A stretch of DNA of 64,000 bases, taken from the NCBI RefSeq assembly GCF_024713975.1, contig NC_091110.1, forward strand, positions 15,375,501 to 15,439,500. The letters are read 5' to 3'. This DNA comes from Paralichthys olivaceus. Its lineage: Eukaryota > Chordata > Actinopteri > Pleuronectiformes > Paralichthyidae. The position numbers and the translations under genes are program-made. Shown piece by piece: positions 26,001 through 38,120 of the stretch (its first letter is position 1; each line of letters begins with the position of its first letter). The notes under the pieces were generated by a model that was not told the DNA's origin, did not search any database, and saw only the letters and a list, made by a program, of their open reading frames with translations.

Positions 26001-28499
26001 AGGATCTCTCATTCCAGTTGCTGTTTTGATGTTATATATATATATATATATATTAGGGCGACTACGTAACATGTATCCAGAGAGAGATGTGAAACTATCT
26101 TTGGCCTGGTTGGTTTATTAATGTGGACCTTTCCTGTGAAACAGCCAGATTAATAATAAACTCGGCATACTTGCGCGTGAAAACCAGGACATGGAGACAT
26201 CCGGGTTTATGTAACTTGGATGTAAAGACACAAGAGAAAATGAGATTTGGGTTTCAGGTGCGGATTTTACCTCCACCAGAGAAATGTTAAAGCAAAACCA
26301 TGGAATGTAAATAAAAATTGTCACCGTGAGGTCGAATGCCGTCATTTTGTAAATTATGGTCCCATTTAAAGTCATATACGATAAAGCACTGTATGAATTG
26401 GGGGCGTGTGATTGACAGCCAGTATCATCCAATAGCTCCACCTACTACAGGTCGTAAGTGGAGCTCTCTCTCAGGCTCCACCCCCCAGCTCCTCCAAAAA
26501 TATGGTTCCTTCTGGTTTCACAAAACCAAGATGGCACCAGACAAAACAACAAACTCACGGCTTCAAAACAGTTCGTTCACGAAATAAAAAAGAAAACTCC
26601 GGACTGTCTCTGGATGTTTTTACTGTTTCAAGGAGTTTAGAAGAAGACAGTTAACGTGAGACAGACTTAACACTGACTTCATAAAGTGGGATGCGGAGAC
26701 TTTTTCCTGCTTCCGACCTTTGTGGAACTTCTCTCATCGTCTAATCGATTTAATCGGGATAAAAAAATCCTGGTCTCCCTGCGTCAAAGTCTTGGCCCAT
26801 ATCCCCAACAGTCCATTACATTCTCAACCTCTATGGCTTCTGCACATCCTGCATTGGAACATAATGTTGCCAGGGTGAAAACAACATTTCCTCTAAAAAC
26901 ATATTTGCCAACGCAGTGACCTCAGATTCATTCCATGTTTGTTTGCAATCTGGTTTCCCTGAGTTTCCTCCTCAGTATTTTCAGGGTGGTATTGTATTAA
27001 GACAGATCCCGCCCCTGGCTGGAGAATGTTGGGAATCTCATTGCAGGTCTGTGTGACGGACAGGAGAGCGGCTGGACGGACAGAGGCAGCCCTGTGTTTG
27101 GACAGTAAACAGACTCCCTCCACAGAAAAACACACAAAACAGAAGAGTAGAAGTTACAGAACATTTCTGTTTATCTTCCCCCATTGCCTCCTCACCCTGG
27201 ACATCCCTCCACATGGGACTGTGTGGTCTGAAAACAACCAGCCAATCACAGGGCTTAACCAAAAGGAATCCACTCAGATCCCTGTCCATGTGTCCTTTGT
27301 CCCCTCAGGTGTGTCACAGCGTTGACACAGTGTAAAGACTCATTACCAACAATACCCCTTTGAGTGAATGTAGATACACGGCAAAATCCAGATTTGCACT
27401 AATGTCTTTGTGGATTTTAAATCAATTTAATAAAAATTCAAATAATCACAAATTATTGCAAAAAGAAGAGGAGGAAAGAAAAGGTTCAGCCTTTATTTCT
27501 CCTGCAGGGGGCAGAAAAGCACAAAAGTTGTACAGCCAATTATAGGTTTGCAAAAAATAATTTGGTTATTGGTTCAGTCTAAGTACAGTAATTGTAACAC
27601 ATTGATATAAATAAAACATTTTTAAAATGTCCAGTTTCTCTAAGACAAATTTATTGATTTCATATCACTATTTCTGGTGGTATTGAGAAACTGTCATGGC
27701 TGCCAGAGCATAATGAACAAACATCTACTCTGGTTGTAAACCAAAACATTTTTGCTGTTGTCTTCTCGAGCTCAGTGGTTTTAAACAGACCCGCGAAAAT
27801 ATACAACACACTCACTAAATCACTAAATATTTCCCTTTTTCATATTTGAAATTTGTACTTTCAATAAACTATCGCTGTAAAAACAAATTCTCCAAATTAA
27901 ACTATGATTTGTTTCAATCCTTCAGAACCACTTGTTTCCCCCCAGCTCCCTCCTCCTCCTCCTCTTCCTCCTCTCTTTGCAGAAGAGTTCGCTAACTACC
28001 TTGAGAAGAATGTGGTTCCCAGTCATTCTTTTCTCATTTCCCAGGCCTCCTTCCTCTTCTATTCCCACTGATCCTGCCACAGAATCTCTCATCTCTCCAT
28101 TTCTACCAGCAGTAGCCTCGATACAACTGTGTCTGTTCCGACCTTTGACCTTTTCAAGACTTTCCTAAACTTGATTAATTGTGGTATACAAAGTATTTTT
28201 TAATCATCAAAGGAACTGCAGGAAAGAAACTCACGATGACATTTATTTTTTTTAAAACGGTGGTGGACAAAGTAAAAGAAAACTAGGAGAAAAAGTGATT
28301 GACAATGCTGCATATTTTGGTCCTGCAAACTTTAGGTAAAAGAAAAAACTGAAAGCATCTTATGTCTCCTTTATGACACTAAAGAATTCTGCGTCTCTCT
28401 TTCAGATTGTCCTTCCTGCCAAACCGGAGCTACAGTGACAATGGGCAGACGATACTGGCGAACGACCAGGAGTCCCAGGACTCTCTCGGGGCGCGATGA
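10655..28499 (+). CDS. htr4: 5-hydroxytryptamine receptor 4 (Gs-coupled serotonin GPCR), six coding exons
   Basis: Exons: 10655-10677, 11611-11784, 12173-12373, 12573-12726, 13978-14642, 28406-28499. All introns are GT-AG and phases join exactly, giving 436 residues (human isoforms are about 390). The family is a plasma-membrane serotonin receptor that raises cAMP through Gs. Visible hallmarks are the amine-binding Asp115 in helix 3 ([12 protein letters not shown]), DRY at 132-134 split by an intron, CWAP with Trp316, NPFLY at 352-356, and a Cys108-Cys200 pair next to a glycosylation sequon at Asn196. The first exon supplies only eight residues; its ATG (10655) has G at -3 and +4 and is the only nearby start in phase. 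Oddities are a Gln-rich N-terminus (residues 18-26) without a sequon and a longer, Ser/Thr-rich third loop (250-295). The coding break after MAL (residues 403-405) falls where mammalian C-terminal splice variants diverge. The last exon ends [13 protein letters not shown] and is less certain than the core. Confidence 0.93.
12960..13250. promoter_or_regulatory. Candidate conserved element in htr4 intron 4
   Basis: Within the 1251 bp intron between exons 4 and 5 this stretch is free of simple repeats and unusually GC-balanced. It holds palindromic TCTCGCTGCGAGCGA, ATGAATTTATTCA and TTAATGAAAT motifs. It has no splice-compatible coding frame, so a regulatory element is the simplest reading, but conservation was not tested. 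Confidence 0.25.
15551..15660 (+). repeat. Dispersed repeat, GATGGACGAC family, copy 1
   Basis: GTATATAAAAGATGGACGACATG is followed by GATAGCCCCCTGGTGGCTGGCTGCAGT. Both blocks recur at other sites in this window, which marks a dispersed element of unknown class. Confidence 0.55.
16080..16129. repeat. (AC)n microsatellite
   Basis: About 50 bp of AC repeats with one AA interruption, in htr4 intron 5. Confidence 0.95.
16252..16280. repeat. (TA)n microsatellite
   Basis: A perfect TA run continuing into ACACAC. Confidence 0.9.
16622..16651. repeat. (GT)n microsatellite
   Basis: A perfect GT run of about 15 units in htr4 intron 5. Confidence 0.95.
16984..17040. repeat. (AC)n microsatellite
   Basis: A perfect AC run of about 28 units in htr4 intron 5. 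Confidence 0.95.
17393..17509 (+). other. Candidate alternative htr4 exon A
   Basis: It has a good acceptor (CTCTTCTCTGCTCCTCTGCAG) and a strong donor (GTGAGT at 17510). It is open in the receptor frame, 117 bp long, and keeps phase 2 on both sides, so it could be skipped or included without a frameshift. If the donor is ignored the frame stops at 17511-17513, giving a 40-residue alternative tail. There is no similarity evidence. Confidence 0.3.
19761..19870 (+). repeat. Dispersed repeat, GATGGACGAC family, copy 2
   Basis: CATAGACTGTATATGTAAAGATGGACGACG followed by CTTCTCCACTCCCTCTC matches the copy near 23811 in order and spacing. Confidence 0.55.
20279..20407 (+). other. Candidate alternative htr4 exon B
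   Basis: It follows a pyrimidine-rich acceptor (ACATTTCTCTGTCTGCACAG), is open for 43 codons in the receptor frame, is 129 bp long and keeps phase 2 on both sides. The donor AG|GTATTC is weak. Read on without splicing it adds two residues and stops (TAG), so it could also be a terminal exon. Its start, [14 protein letters not shown], is acidic and hydrophilic as expected of a GPCR tail. Confidence 0.35.
23811..23900 (+). repeat. Dispersed repeat, GATGGACGAC family, copy 3
   Basis: GTACAGTCTGTATATAAAGATGGACAACG is followed by TGTCTCCACTTCTTTCCTCC. It has the same order of blocks as copy 2. Confidence 0.55.
25740..25960. promoter_or_regulatory. Candidate conserved element in htr4 intron 5
   Basis: A non-repetitive stretch with CTGAATTAATGTG, GGGATAAGCAGGGG, GATCTATTTAAGG and CAATTCAATTAAAATAAA motifs, similar in texture to fish developmental enhancers. 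This is judged by appearance only. Confidence 0.2.
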
Positions 28500-30873
28500 G
28501 GAGGAATTTACGATGATGGAGCTGTGACACAATCAGCTGATGAGGACCCCTGCTGGGATGACCGGCCCATTAATGAGGACATTGTCTTTTCTGGACTCCC
28601 ACTCGGAGATCGGACATCACATATGTTGATGACGTCCGGTGAAATTCAAGGGTCAGTGGCACTACTGTTGAAAATCAGATCGTCGAAAGGAGACGAGTGA
28701 AGCGCACTGGTGCAGGAGCTGATTCTAGAAAGCTTGTGAAACACACATCTGTTCTCAATCCAACATCTGGATCAAAGGATGTGAGGATCAAGTCAGGGGT
28801 CCAGGAACGACAGCAAATTATGAGCCAAAGTCAGAAGAACAAGGTGGGAGAATCTCCCCAGAGAGTAACTGTCACTGGATCACAACAGTGACAGCCAGTG
28901 TTTTTACTGCATTCTTACATTTTTACCAGCATCACTCGTCTTTACTCCAACTGCTCGATGCATCATCAACAATGAACATTTCTATTTGTATCCAACAGTG
29001 AAGACAGAAAGTGACTTTATTTCAAAATACATCGAAACTTTAACTGTGATGAAACGATTTCCATGGCGCAAAAATAATGTTGCACTTACTGTGAGTTGAA
29101 GGTTTTAAAGTGTGTCTTGTGTCTCTGGTCACATCCTCCTGTGATGCAGCTCGACACCGCTGCAGCAACGTGGACCTTTTGAAAATCTTCATCCTGCAAG
29201 AAGCAACGATGACGTGTGAAAATTTGACTCTGAAGAGTTTGTTACAAAGCACTGAACGTACAGTCAGGCCGAATCTGAAAGAAAAAAGTCTGATCAAAAG
29301 CTTGTGAAATGAGCAGCGTCTTTAAATGCAGATGTATGAAGTGCGTGGAAAAATCTGGAAAGGATTATATGATGAAGACTTTTTAATCCAAAGAGAGTTA
29401 AAGGAATTGATTTAACTCTCAGTTTACATATCAGAACTATCTCTTTATGTTACAGTGGATCCAAATGCAGAGGCGATGACAGGCTGTTGCTATTAAAATA
29501 ATAAAAAAACAGGCTTACTGGCAGATAGATTGACGTCCACTGTGTGCAGGGAGCAGTCACACAGGAAACCACACAGGAAGATAAGCACATGATCCCATAA
29601 GGAGCTGGTGACAGTGGTGGGTTTACATACATTATATATATATATGAGAGTGGGCCGGGAAGCTCAGGTGATGGAAATAGGAAACAGGTGAGAACAGGAG
29701 GAGTCTGGTGAAACATGGTGGGCGGATGTAGAACGAGAGGTCTGAGGAGATGAAGAGATGCAGCCTGGGAGAGATGAGCCGAGAAGCACTGAGCATCAGA
29801 CTGTGACGGTCTCAGTCTCTGTCTGTCACAACATCACACGTGTGAAACAACCAACCTACACTGTCCTCACTGAGATCTGCATTTTTATTTCAGCTTCTGT
29901 CGACACCTCTGCCTCAGAGAAGAAGAGACGACTAATGTTTTTTCTGACAGAGCCTCAATATCCTGCTTCAAAGATTGAGTGATAACTGAATGTCTTTGAA
30001 TAATTCACAATACTCACGATTATCGTCTGTGATGGAGATGATAAATAAACAGAGACTTTCACAAAGAATGTTGTAAAGCGATTGATTTCTGGATCATGTG
30101 GAAGTTTTTGCATAAGTAAACTGAGAAAAACCAAGAATTAAACTCAACTATATGACAAGACCTTTGGACCATGCACATTTAAAATAAATAAATAGATAAA
30201 TAAACTTTTAAACAAAAGAAGACATTTCAATACATTTCCACAGTCAAAGCAGTTATCCCCCAAAATTCTAAGTTTATGTCACACAAGTATATATACAGTA
30301 TATATACATATAAAGATTAAATACTTGCATATTAGCAAATAAATATTCAATTTTCATTCATATAAGTTGCTAATCTTGGATAAAATATCTGGTGGTTTAA
30401 TAGTTTAGTTTTTTTCTTCTTTGTAATTTGTACTTTTTCTAAATAATAATGTCTAGAAAGTTTTAGGATGGGCACATAATGTGCATGACACAATAATAAA
30501 AATCACTCAAAATACATTTTGGCTATTTTTTGGATTTCAAATTGTATTCATGCACGTCTCCTGTTGAAGATTAACACATCACAACTTAGATTAGGTTACA
30601 CGAGCATGAAGCACAGACTAATATTACGATGTGTGGGCCTGAACGATATTTTTAACAAGCCTTTATTATTTTTGGCGGTGGCAGGTGGCGATTACACACG
30701 AAGCCCCTCATCAGGAAGCCTATTTGGAAACAGCAAACACGATTATCCCCGTCATCTCTCCCCAGGCTGAAAACAATCTTTGAGCTCATTTGCCAGGTTG
30801 ATTGGCACTGACCTCGAGTCTGTGGGCCATTAACCAATCAGGGGGAATTCATTACTCTGTGAACCCTTCAAAA

Positions 30874-31386
30874 CAGAGATGTCAAACTCAATAGCGATAA
30901 AATATCATATGTGTATCTTAACTGGTGCACCAGAGCACAATGCCGAGCTAGACGCACACGGAACGAGCGCCCCTCCTCACCTGCCCAGTATCTGGTGCCA
31001 GTAAATTATTTTTCCAGTGTTCCAGAGATCCCAGTGCCTGTGCTGCTGTCTGTGCCCCTTCATGTTCACTCACACGCTTTTCTCTGTGATGAAGAAACAA
31101 GAACCCACAGGAGTCGTCTCAATGATGCACACCTTCACTCCATCTTGAGGGTTTCCACAGCAAACATCCAAACCCCAAACATTAATGAACCGGCAGCCAA
31201 GAAAAGACGCTCTGGCTCTGGCACATGTAAATAAAAGAAGAATGTAGCCGACCTAAATATGTTTTCTTTTTGCACTTTATCCAATATCCTGTCTATCCTG
31301 TTAAATAAGTGTTGACCCTGTTTGGCCCTCGACGTAGTGACAGTTTTTAATTTTGACCCTTTCTGTGATTGAGTTTGACACCACTG
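30874..31386 (+). mobile_element. Internally deleted hAT DNA transposon with target-site duplication
   Basis: The termini are inverted: CAGAGATGTCAAACTCA at the left and TGAGTTTGACACCACTG at the right, pairing at 15 of 17 positions. The element is flanked by an 8 bp near-duplication, CTTCAAAA (30866-30873) and CTTTAAAA (31387-31394), the size typical of hAT elements. The inner + strand frame at about 31096-31235 carries SRLNDAHLHSILRVSTA and EPAAKKR, which resemble the C-terminal end of hAT transposases related to the GTF2IRD2/ZBED group. At 513 bp it keeps only that end, so it is non-autonomous. Confidence 0.8.
31096..31235 (+). pseudogene. Remnant of hAT transposase C-terminus
   Basis: A + strand frame inside the hAT element retains the short conserved block (RLNDAHLHSILR) found just before the stop of many vertebrate hAT transposases, and ends TCK at a TAA (31232-31234). 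The catalytic core is missing, so it cannot code for an active enzyme. Confidence 0.6.
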
Positions 31387-32959
31387 CTTTAAAATCTCAC
31401 CAACTCCAACACGAAGCATGAAGATTTCAAAGCGCTGCCTCAGTGTCAGAGCTGGACGTGGGTTTCCTAAAAGCATCTTGGTCTTAGATTCATCTTAAGT
31501 TAGCATCAAATGATTATTAACTCCAGCAGCGACAGATCCAGTGTTTTTATCCTTCTATGGGCTGCTGGAAATTACTCATCTGAGACAAGACATGTTTTTT
31601 TCTTTTTCAACGTGAGTCCAGTCTAATCAGCTCAAGAGTCGTAAAAACAACTTAGTTAAGGATTGAAAAATGTGATTCCAGGGGTTTTATTACTTCCTTC
31701 CTTGTGATGGTGGGACGTCAACACTAGAGTCTGGACACGTTAGATGGTTATCATTAAACTTGAGTTTTCATTGGAGCTGAGGGGGTTGATCAAATGTCTA
31801 TTTACCAAATCAACAGCTATCTACTTTCTTTAACTCTTATGAAAATGAAACAACACATCTTTGACAAAGTACAAGTTGAACCTTTGTCATTTGTTCAAGT
31901 GAGGAAACTTTTGTAAACAAAAGGTCCATGCATCCATTACTACGCCAAACCTTTTACTTCACAACCAGTGATTTCAAAGATCAAATGTTTTTCTCATTCT
32001 CTCATTAAAAAACTACAAAACTACAAACAAATACACATATTCAAAAAGTACACAATGTTGTAGTTTTTCCCTTCTGGACAAAGTACTGGAAAAACTTCGA
32101 GATTGGATACAACAGCTCCACCTCGACTTCCCCTCAGTTTTTCTCTTCTTGGTGATGAAACACTTCTGCCACAAGGTGTCACTAAAAGTTTAATCTTTTT
32201 ATTACTGCAGCAAATCTTGTTTTGAAATCCATAATGTGTTAGACCTATGACTGTACGTGCTTCCTATCAATACTACTACTAGTACTAATATTTATTCCTG
32301 TATATCAAGGGTTTATTGCATTAGATATTATGTTGATATTATTAAAGCCATAATTATCGGAAGTACTGTTATCTGTGCTTTTTGTGTTGTGTTCTGAAAA
32401 GATCATTTGTATAAGTTTGATAGTGTAAGCTATTAATTTATAAGTCATATGAATGTAAGCTGACTGTTTGGACAGAAAATCTATGAAATTTGAAATGTCA
32501 AAGAATAAATATACAATGTCCAGGTATGTCTGAACACAAGCAAACAGATGTGACCATCCATGGAAATAAAAAATGTGTCTGGCTGGTTTGTTATTAGAGG
32601 AATGAAGGAGTAAAAGCTGCTTTAGCCTCATCTCTCCCATTCTACTGCTTTGTCTCCACACAACCACTAGATGTAGATGCAACAACTGAATTAGGTTCAG
32701 CTCCTCCAGAAGAGATGAGGTTGATTTTGACTTCAAACTGAGGAGACAAAACTTTACAATATTAGTTCTGTGTCGCGGAAATAAAAATAAACATGAATTT
32801 CCTGACCTTATTTTCAAAGTTCAAGATCAAAACCTTTATTTTTCTATTATTATTTTCTAAATCGAACAGAAAGGATCGACCCTCATTTGGCTTCAAGACA
32901 CCAACTCTACAAGATTCAGACTTTTTTGGTCCATGAATCCAAATAACTGCATGTTTAGT

Positions 32960-33420
32960 TTAGAACATGTTTTCGTGCTTCTCATTATATTTTATCAAAA
33001 ACCTAACCATCAGTCTTCTTCCTTGAGGAACATGCTGTGTAATAATCACTGGATCAGGCTGCTGGACAAACTGTTTCAGGCTCATCGCTAAATTTAAACC
33101 TGGTTCACACAAGTTACTGGATCTTTCACTGATTTGTGCTGCTGAGTCAACAGGAAGAGTTTTTATACCTAACCTCTGTAACGACTCTTCAACCACATCT
33201 TCACCTTTCATGATCTGTGAGAAGAAACCATCAACCTGGACAGGAAGTGTGTTCTGTAATCTCCCATAAACATTTACGCCCCTGACAGGCAAAGAGATTT
33301 ACCCTCAGCTAAATTAGTTAATAAGTAGAAGACGGGCCCCTTGGATTTATACTCGTACACCGTGTCTTCGACAGACTCCTTGAAATCCCTATGAAGGTTG
33401 TTTCCTTTCTTCTTTCTAGG
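32960..33420 (-). pseudogene. Decayed coding relic of unknown family
   Basis: Two adjoining minus-strand frames look protein-like: about 33420-33268 (contains DFKESVEDTVYEYKSKGPV) and 33292-32960 (contains LPVQVDGFFSQIMKGEDVV and QQPDPVIITQHVPQGRR). The first stops in a TAA soon after the second becomes open, as expected of one ORF broken by a frameshift near 33295. I recognise no family. It could be an old transposon ORF or a retrocopy fragment. Confidence 0.4.
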
Positions 33421-34136
33421 CCTATTTTAAATATCATAGGAAATACTTTAAAATGTGCTCAGAACAAACCAAATTCATCGAAATCATAATTAGTGTAGAT
33501 GTAAAGGTGGAGCTCACCAACACATGTATTTACATGTGACTTCTCCAGACCAGCCAGGCAGAGGAGTGTAGACGAGAAGATCAGTCAACCAATCAAGACA
33601 AGGAATTGTGCAGCTCCACAGACGGACACCATCTTTTCTTATTGTTGTATTTTTGAGCCCTGCCAATGAGAGGAGATGTGAGTTTGACAGAGTGATCCCA
33701 TCTTGATGTGGGCACCAGGTTGAACTGTAATCTGGTTAAAATCACTTCAAGAGGGAACAGGTGCTGGATGATAATTCTCAGCGGAACTCATCATATTCAA
33801 ATCTCCGCACTGTCATTGCACCTCATCTAGATTATGTCTGGATAAACGCCAGTAATTCCAAATCTCTATTACATATTGAGATTTTTAGATTATATTTTCC
33901 TCTTTTTGACTTCTTATCCACCTCTTTTTTTTCTTTACACAAACGAGCAACAACACATGGAGAAGAAGGAATCGAACGGCAGCAGGAACAAATGTCGTGA
34001 AACATCTTAATGCACAAACGACTCACATGTTAGCAGGTCTGGTTAGAATTGTGCGTCAAATGTCTCTAATGTGTCTTAAGCATATTGATGTCTGCTGACA
34101 AATGCAACTGTATTCATTTTCAAATCACACACACGT

Positions 34137-34138
<2 letters not shown>

Positions 34139-34201
<63 letters not shown>
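34139..34201. repeat. (AC)n microsatellite
   Basis: A perfect AC run of about 31 units, with a shorter interrupted AC stretch just upstream. Confidence 0.95.
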
Positions 34202-34889
34202 AGCAGGAGTACAATCACCATAGCAACCGTCATCCACAGCCATTGTCCCCCCTCCCTCTGTTCATCTCTTCTCCTCTCTCCCCTCCCCCTTGGCTTGACT
34301 CCAATCCACACATACACACTAAAAACAAGGGGGGGGGGTTCCGCTCCCATCATGCTTTGCAAAAGGAAGCAGGAAGAAGCAAAATGCATTCAGGGTGCAT
34401 ACTGGAGCAGAGTGGTGTGGAGGAAGACAACACACTGATGATGGATGAGGACGCACCAGTCAGGGAGCGATGGCCGACGTTGCCTGTTCAAGCTGCTCCC
34501 TCTCTCTGGGTGAGTTCTCCATCGTGTATTAAACCAGGGAACTGATGGATGGAGCTTAATGGAGCAAACGAGCAGACAGATGGATGCAGCCGGTGGATTT
34601 AAAGGGGCAGAGCAGTAATCCCCCCCCCCCCCCCCTTCAGATGGAGCAGGATGAGTGAGCGAGAGATCTAACAAGGTGATAGGCCGGACCGAAACCAATT
34701 AGGTCACGTGATTAGTTTGGGTTAGAAAGAAGTGACTGTGATCTTATTGTGCTTTGATGATGTCTCGTCCACCACCATACACAATCCAATCTTAACTGAG
34801 TGTATCAGAGGGAGCGAGAGAAGTTAACGGTCACCACTTCACACCAACACTCACAATGACACCATTCAGTCTAATATAACACACTCAAG

Positions 34890-34892
<3 letters not shown>

Positions 34893-34977
<85 letters not shown>
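34893..34977. repeat. (AC)n microsatellite
   Basis: A perfect AC run of about 42 units. Confidence 0.95.
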
Positions 34978-34979
<2 letters not shown>

Positions 34980-35072
34980 TTCTGCGAGACTCTGAGACTG
35001 TCACTTAACACATCTCATTTATAATTTTATAAATAACATTTCAGACACTTTATTCTTGTCTGAACCTTAAGT

Positions 35073-35104
35073 TATATATATATATATAATATATATATAT
35101 ATAT
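35073..35104. repeat. (TA)n run
   Basis: Two TA tracts separated by a phase slip (ATAATA), able to form a hairpin. Confidence 0.85.
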
Positions 35105-36149
35105 CAAGCCGCACCAAATGACACACAAACTTTTCTCTGAGGTCTGAGCCGTCATCATCCTCGTGCAGCTCTCATTGTCGTTCAGTAAGGTTTTAACCAG
35201 AGTAATCACACCTGGGCTGATAATGGTGCTATCAGTCGCCAGTCGAAGGAGCTCCACCAATAAAAGCTCCCGAGTCGCTCGATGATAATAATGATTCAGT
35301 GCAGTCAGTTCACTTTTGAAGGTTTTGTGTTAAAGATTCACTCACACACACACACACACGACCCCAACACCTCGACCCTTCAGCAGAGACTAAAATCCCT
35401 GAGTTTGCTCTGAGTAATCTTCACAGACTAAACTAGTCTTCAGGCATATTCATCATATCTACTGAGAGTCACGTTTTTTCTATTACGCTGCTTTTCAACT
35501 GATTTCTGATTTTCACATTGTTGAATTTAAATTTTCCATTCATGCCTTTTTTCTGTCAAGTCAAATTTGAATATCGGGGCTCATGGACACTTGGATGACA
35601 CCACAGGAGCAGTTTTGAGGAACTTTATGTTTTTTTCTGCTGTTTTTTTTATATTTGAAGAATTGGTCACCATTTACTTCAATTGTATTGAATTTTACCC
35701 CAGAAACTCCAAAAGTGTTTTGTGGACTCAAACGCTTCACCCACCCCTCCATCTGCATAGTGGTGAGCAGATACTGATGGAATTTTTACTTTTGGGAGAA
35801 CTTTCCGTTTAAGTCCCATCTGATGGCGTATTCTTCACGATATGAGATTTGGGTCATTTCCCGTCCACTTCATACAGAGAATTGTCTTCACTAGTTGCAC
35901 CCCAGGCATGTCTTATCTGCTGTTTGCCTTGTAACGCACTCTGTCAACAGGATGTATTTAAAGAGTATAACATGCTGAACATGCTGGGTCTGTGCTCATT
36001 TTTCACTCTGTAAACACGATCACAGGCCGTCCCCCCCCCTCAGGCCTGCAGCGCGGGGCAACAAGACGCTGAGATCCAGTAAAGAATTGACTTCATTAAC
36101 CTCCACACACACACAGAAACATGCCGTCCCACCCACTGCCGGGGAGCGA

Positions 36150-36379
36150 GCCAATAGAGTGTGAGCAGTGTGAGCGTGAGCAAAGCAAAGGGCTGCTCTT
36201 ATCTCACTATTTATCCTGCAGGGATCACACTTATATCTGCTGCTGCTGTCTGAGTGACATCAGAGCGAGTGGAGGAAAGAGAAGGAGGTAGAGTCAGAGA
36301 GTGAGAGGACTTTTTTTTTAACTGATTTTTGACTTGACACATCAGAGACGTGCTTGTCTCAGTGGTAGTGACTCTGCAG
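36150..36379 (+). promoter_or_regulatory. Putative slc26a1 promoter and first non-coding exon
   Basis: A CCAAT box (36151) is followed by CAAAGCAAAGGG, paired GATA-type sites (CTTATCTC, TTATCCTG) and a GA-rich stretch ending in the strong donor CTCTGCAG|GTGAGT at 36380. The transcription start probably lies near 36220-36260. The assignment to slc26a1 rests on position and strand only. Confidence 0.35.
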
Positions 36380-38120
36380 GTGAGTGCATTATCACACTTT
36401 ACTGACTGGGACAATGTGTGTTGTTATAGTTGGGATTTCTCTATCGCTGATATTTTTTCCTGTGCCCACTGGAAATTTAGAAATTCATCAAAAAGAACAT
36501 TGACATAGTTAAAAAGTTGTGTTGCTTCCCACAGCTGATGACAGGGATATGCTGCAGGTGAACAGATGGCTACAGCATGGAGCGATTATACATATATTAT
36601 ATCAAGATTTTAAAAACTTCAAATCAGGCAACTTTTACCTCCAGACAGTATTCCAGTCCTGAACTTCAACCTTGATGTAAAACTGAAAACTCTTCAGTTT
36701 AACAGGTGATTTGCATCTTTGCTCAACTACCTGTTCATTCAGTCTCCAGTCAGAGGAGAATTGAGCTCATAGACATGATTCACTTTGCTTGCTAAAAGTT
36801 AAAATGATGTCATTGAGAATTACATAATATTACATGTTTATTTAAGTTTTTTTTCTGTGGAAATACTTAATGTGTCAGGGTGTTTAAATGGTTGGAACAA
36901 TATATACAGATATATTCATATTTGTCAAAACAAATATATATAATAAAAATAAGAAGTAATAAATTATTTAAATAAATGAATTATTTTCTTATTTTCTGTT
37001 GTTATTTTCCTTTATATATTATTAACTAACATTGTAACAATGATGATATAAATGTTATTAAAGCAGCTGAGGATTAATCATCTTTCTGTCACATGATGCG
37101 TTTCCACCCCTTTAAACTCCTGATATGACTCGATAGAAACATTTACATATGAAAGTGCCCCTCGTCACTTTAATGATCCTTCAGGTTGTTTCGTAGGACA
37201 CAGGATTAAAAGCAGGACATTGATTTGAAACAGGTCACAGATGCATCTTTAATCAATCACTGCTGTTTACGGCTGATGCTTCTATAAATGAAAGGCTTTG
37301 GTTCCGAGTGGTCCTCAGTGTGACTCCTGTTGTGTTTGTCCGTTAATCGGGTGTAATTTCTCTTTTCTCTCTATTGAAAGAAAACCTTGTGTAGTCGCGC
37401 CATTATTATCTGTTTGTGTTAACTTGGTTTGTGTTAGCTCACTTTTTGGCAGAAGTTCTTTGATTTTGTGTTTTACGGCTCAAAGCTCCACAGGCTCATT
37501 ATTTGTCACCTGTGGCTTCCATCAGTTAAAAAGTCCGGTTGGGATTTATAAGACTCGTGTGAACACAGACTGGGCTCTGTTTTAATTTGTTCAAAGGGCT
37601 TGTTTCTATGCACAGTGAATAATCAGTGAACAAATAAAACGTCAGGAATCTTTATTCCTGCAGTGAATAAGAAACACAGAAGCACGATGAAACTAATTTA
37701 CAGCTGATCTGATTAAAGTAAACATAATTATCTTTATCCTTCTGTCACATCAGTCTAGGCGAGTTTTCAGGGCAGCTACAGGAAGTGTAAATCAGCTCGA
37801 CAGTGGTGTTGTGATGGCCGAGGCCGATAACATGTCATTTAACGTGATTATGTCACGTAGGACGCAGCTGAGACACAGAGGTGTTGCTCACATGCTTTCA
37901 TTTTGTGATGTACTGTCTGTTGTGGGGTTGAAACACCGACTCATCATTTTCATGGTGTCATCAGGAAAACAGAAATTAGACCTTTATAAAAATGATGCGT
38001 TACAACTAAACTATCATATATCAATTTAACCTGAGCACAAAGAAAGAAAGATTTTTTCACCCCCATGAAGAAGAAGTGGTTTCATCCAACACGTCCTCTC
38101 CCCTCGTCCTCTCTCTGCAG

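Larger units (their letters stand above)
14643..28405 (+). other. htr4 intron 5 (13.8 kb) before the last coding exon
   Basis: The intron starts at a GTAAGT donor and ends in TTTCAG. It contains AC, GT and TA microsatellites (16080-16129, 16252-16280, 16622-16651, 16984-17040, 26031-26052), three copies of a dispersed GATGGACGAC repeat, candidate regulatory blocks near 18890-19010 and 25740-25960, and two in-phase candidate exons (17393-17509 and 20279-20407). Reading through the donor would end the protein at once (AGG TAA). Confidence 0.7.
28500..36149. other. Intergenic region between htr4 and slc26a1
   Basis: There is no intact gene. The first part is htr4 3'UTR; AATAAA-containing stretches occur near 30040 and 30180 but none is decisive. 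It also holds a hAT element (30874-31386), a decayed coding relic (33420-32960, - strand), large AC arrays (34139-34201, 34893-34977) and an AT palindrome-like TA run (35073-35104). Confidence 0.6.

Noticed and set aside
32305-32817. 170-codon minus-strand ORF
   Set aside because: It is the longest uninterrupted open frame outside the known genes, but its composition is AT-driven and it shows no motif or splice context.
34085-34545. His-Thr-rich ORFs of 117 and 147 codons
   Set aside because: They are microsatellite translations extended by chance.
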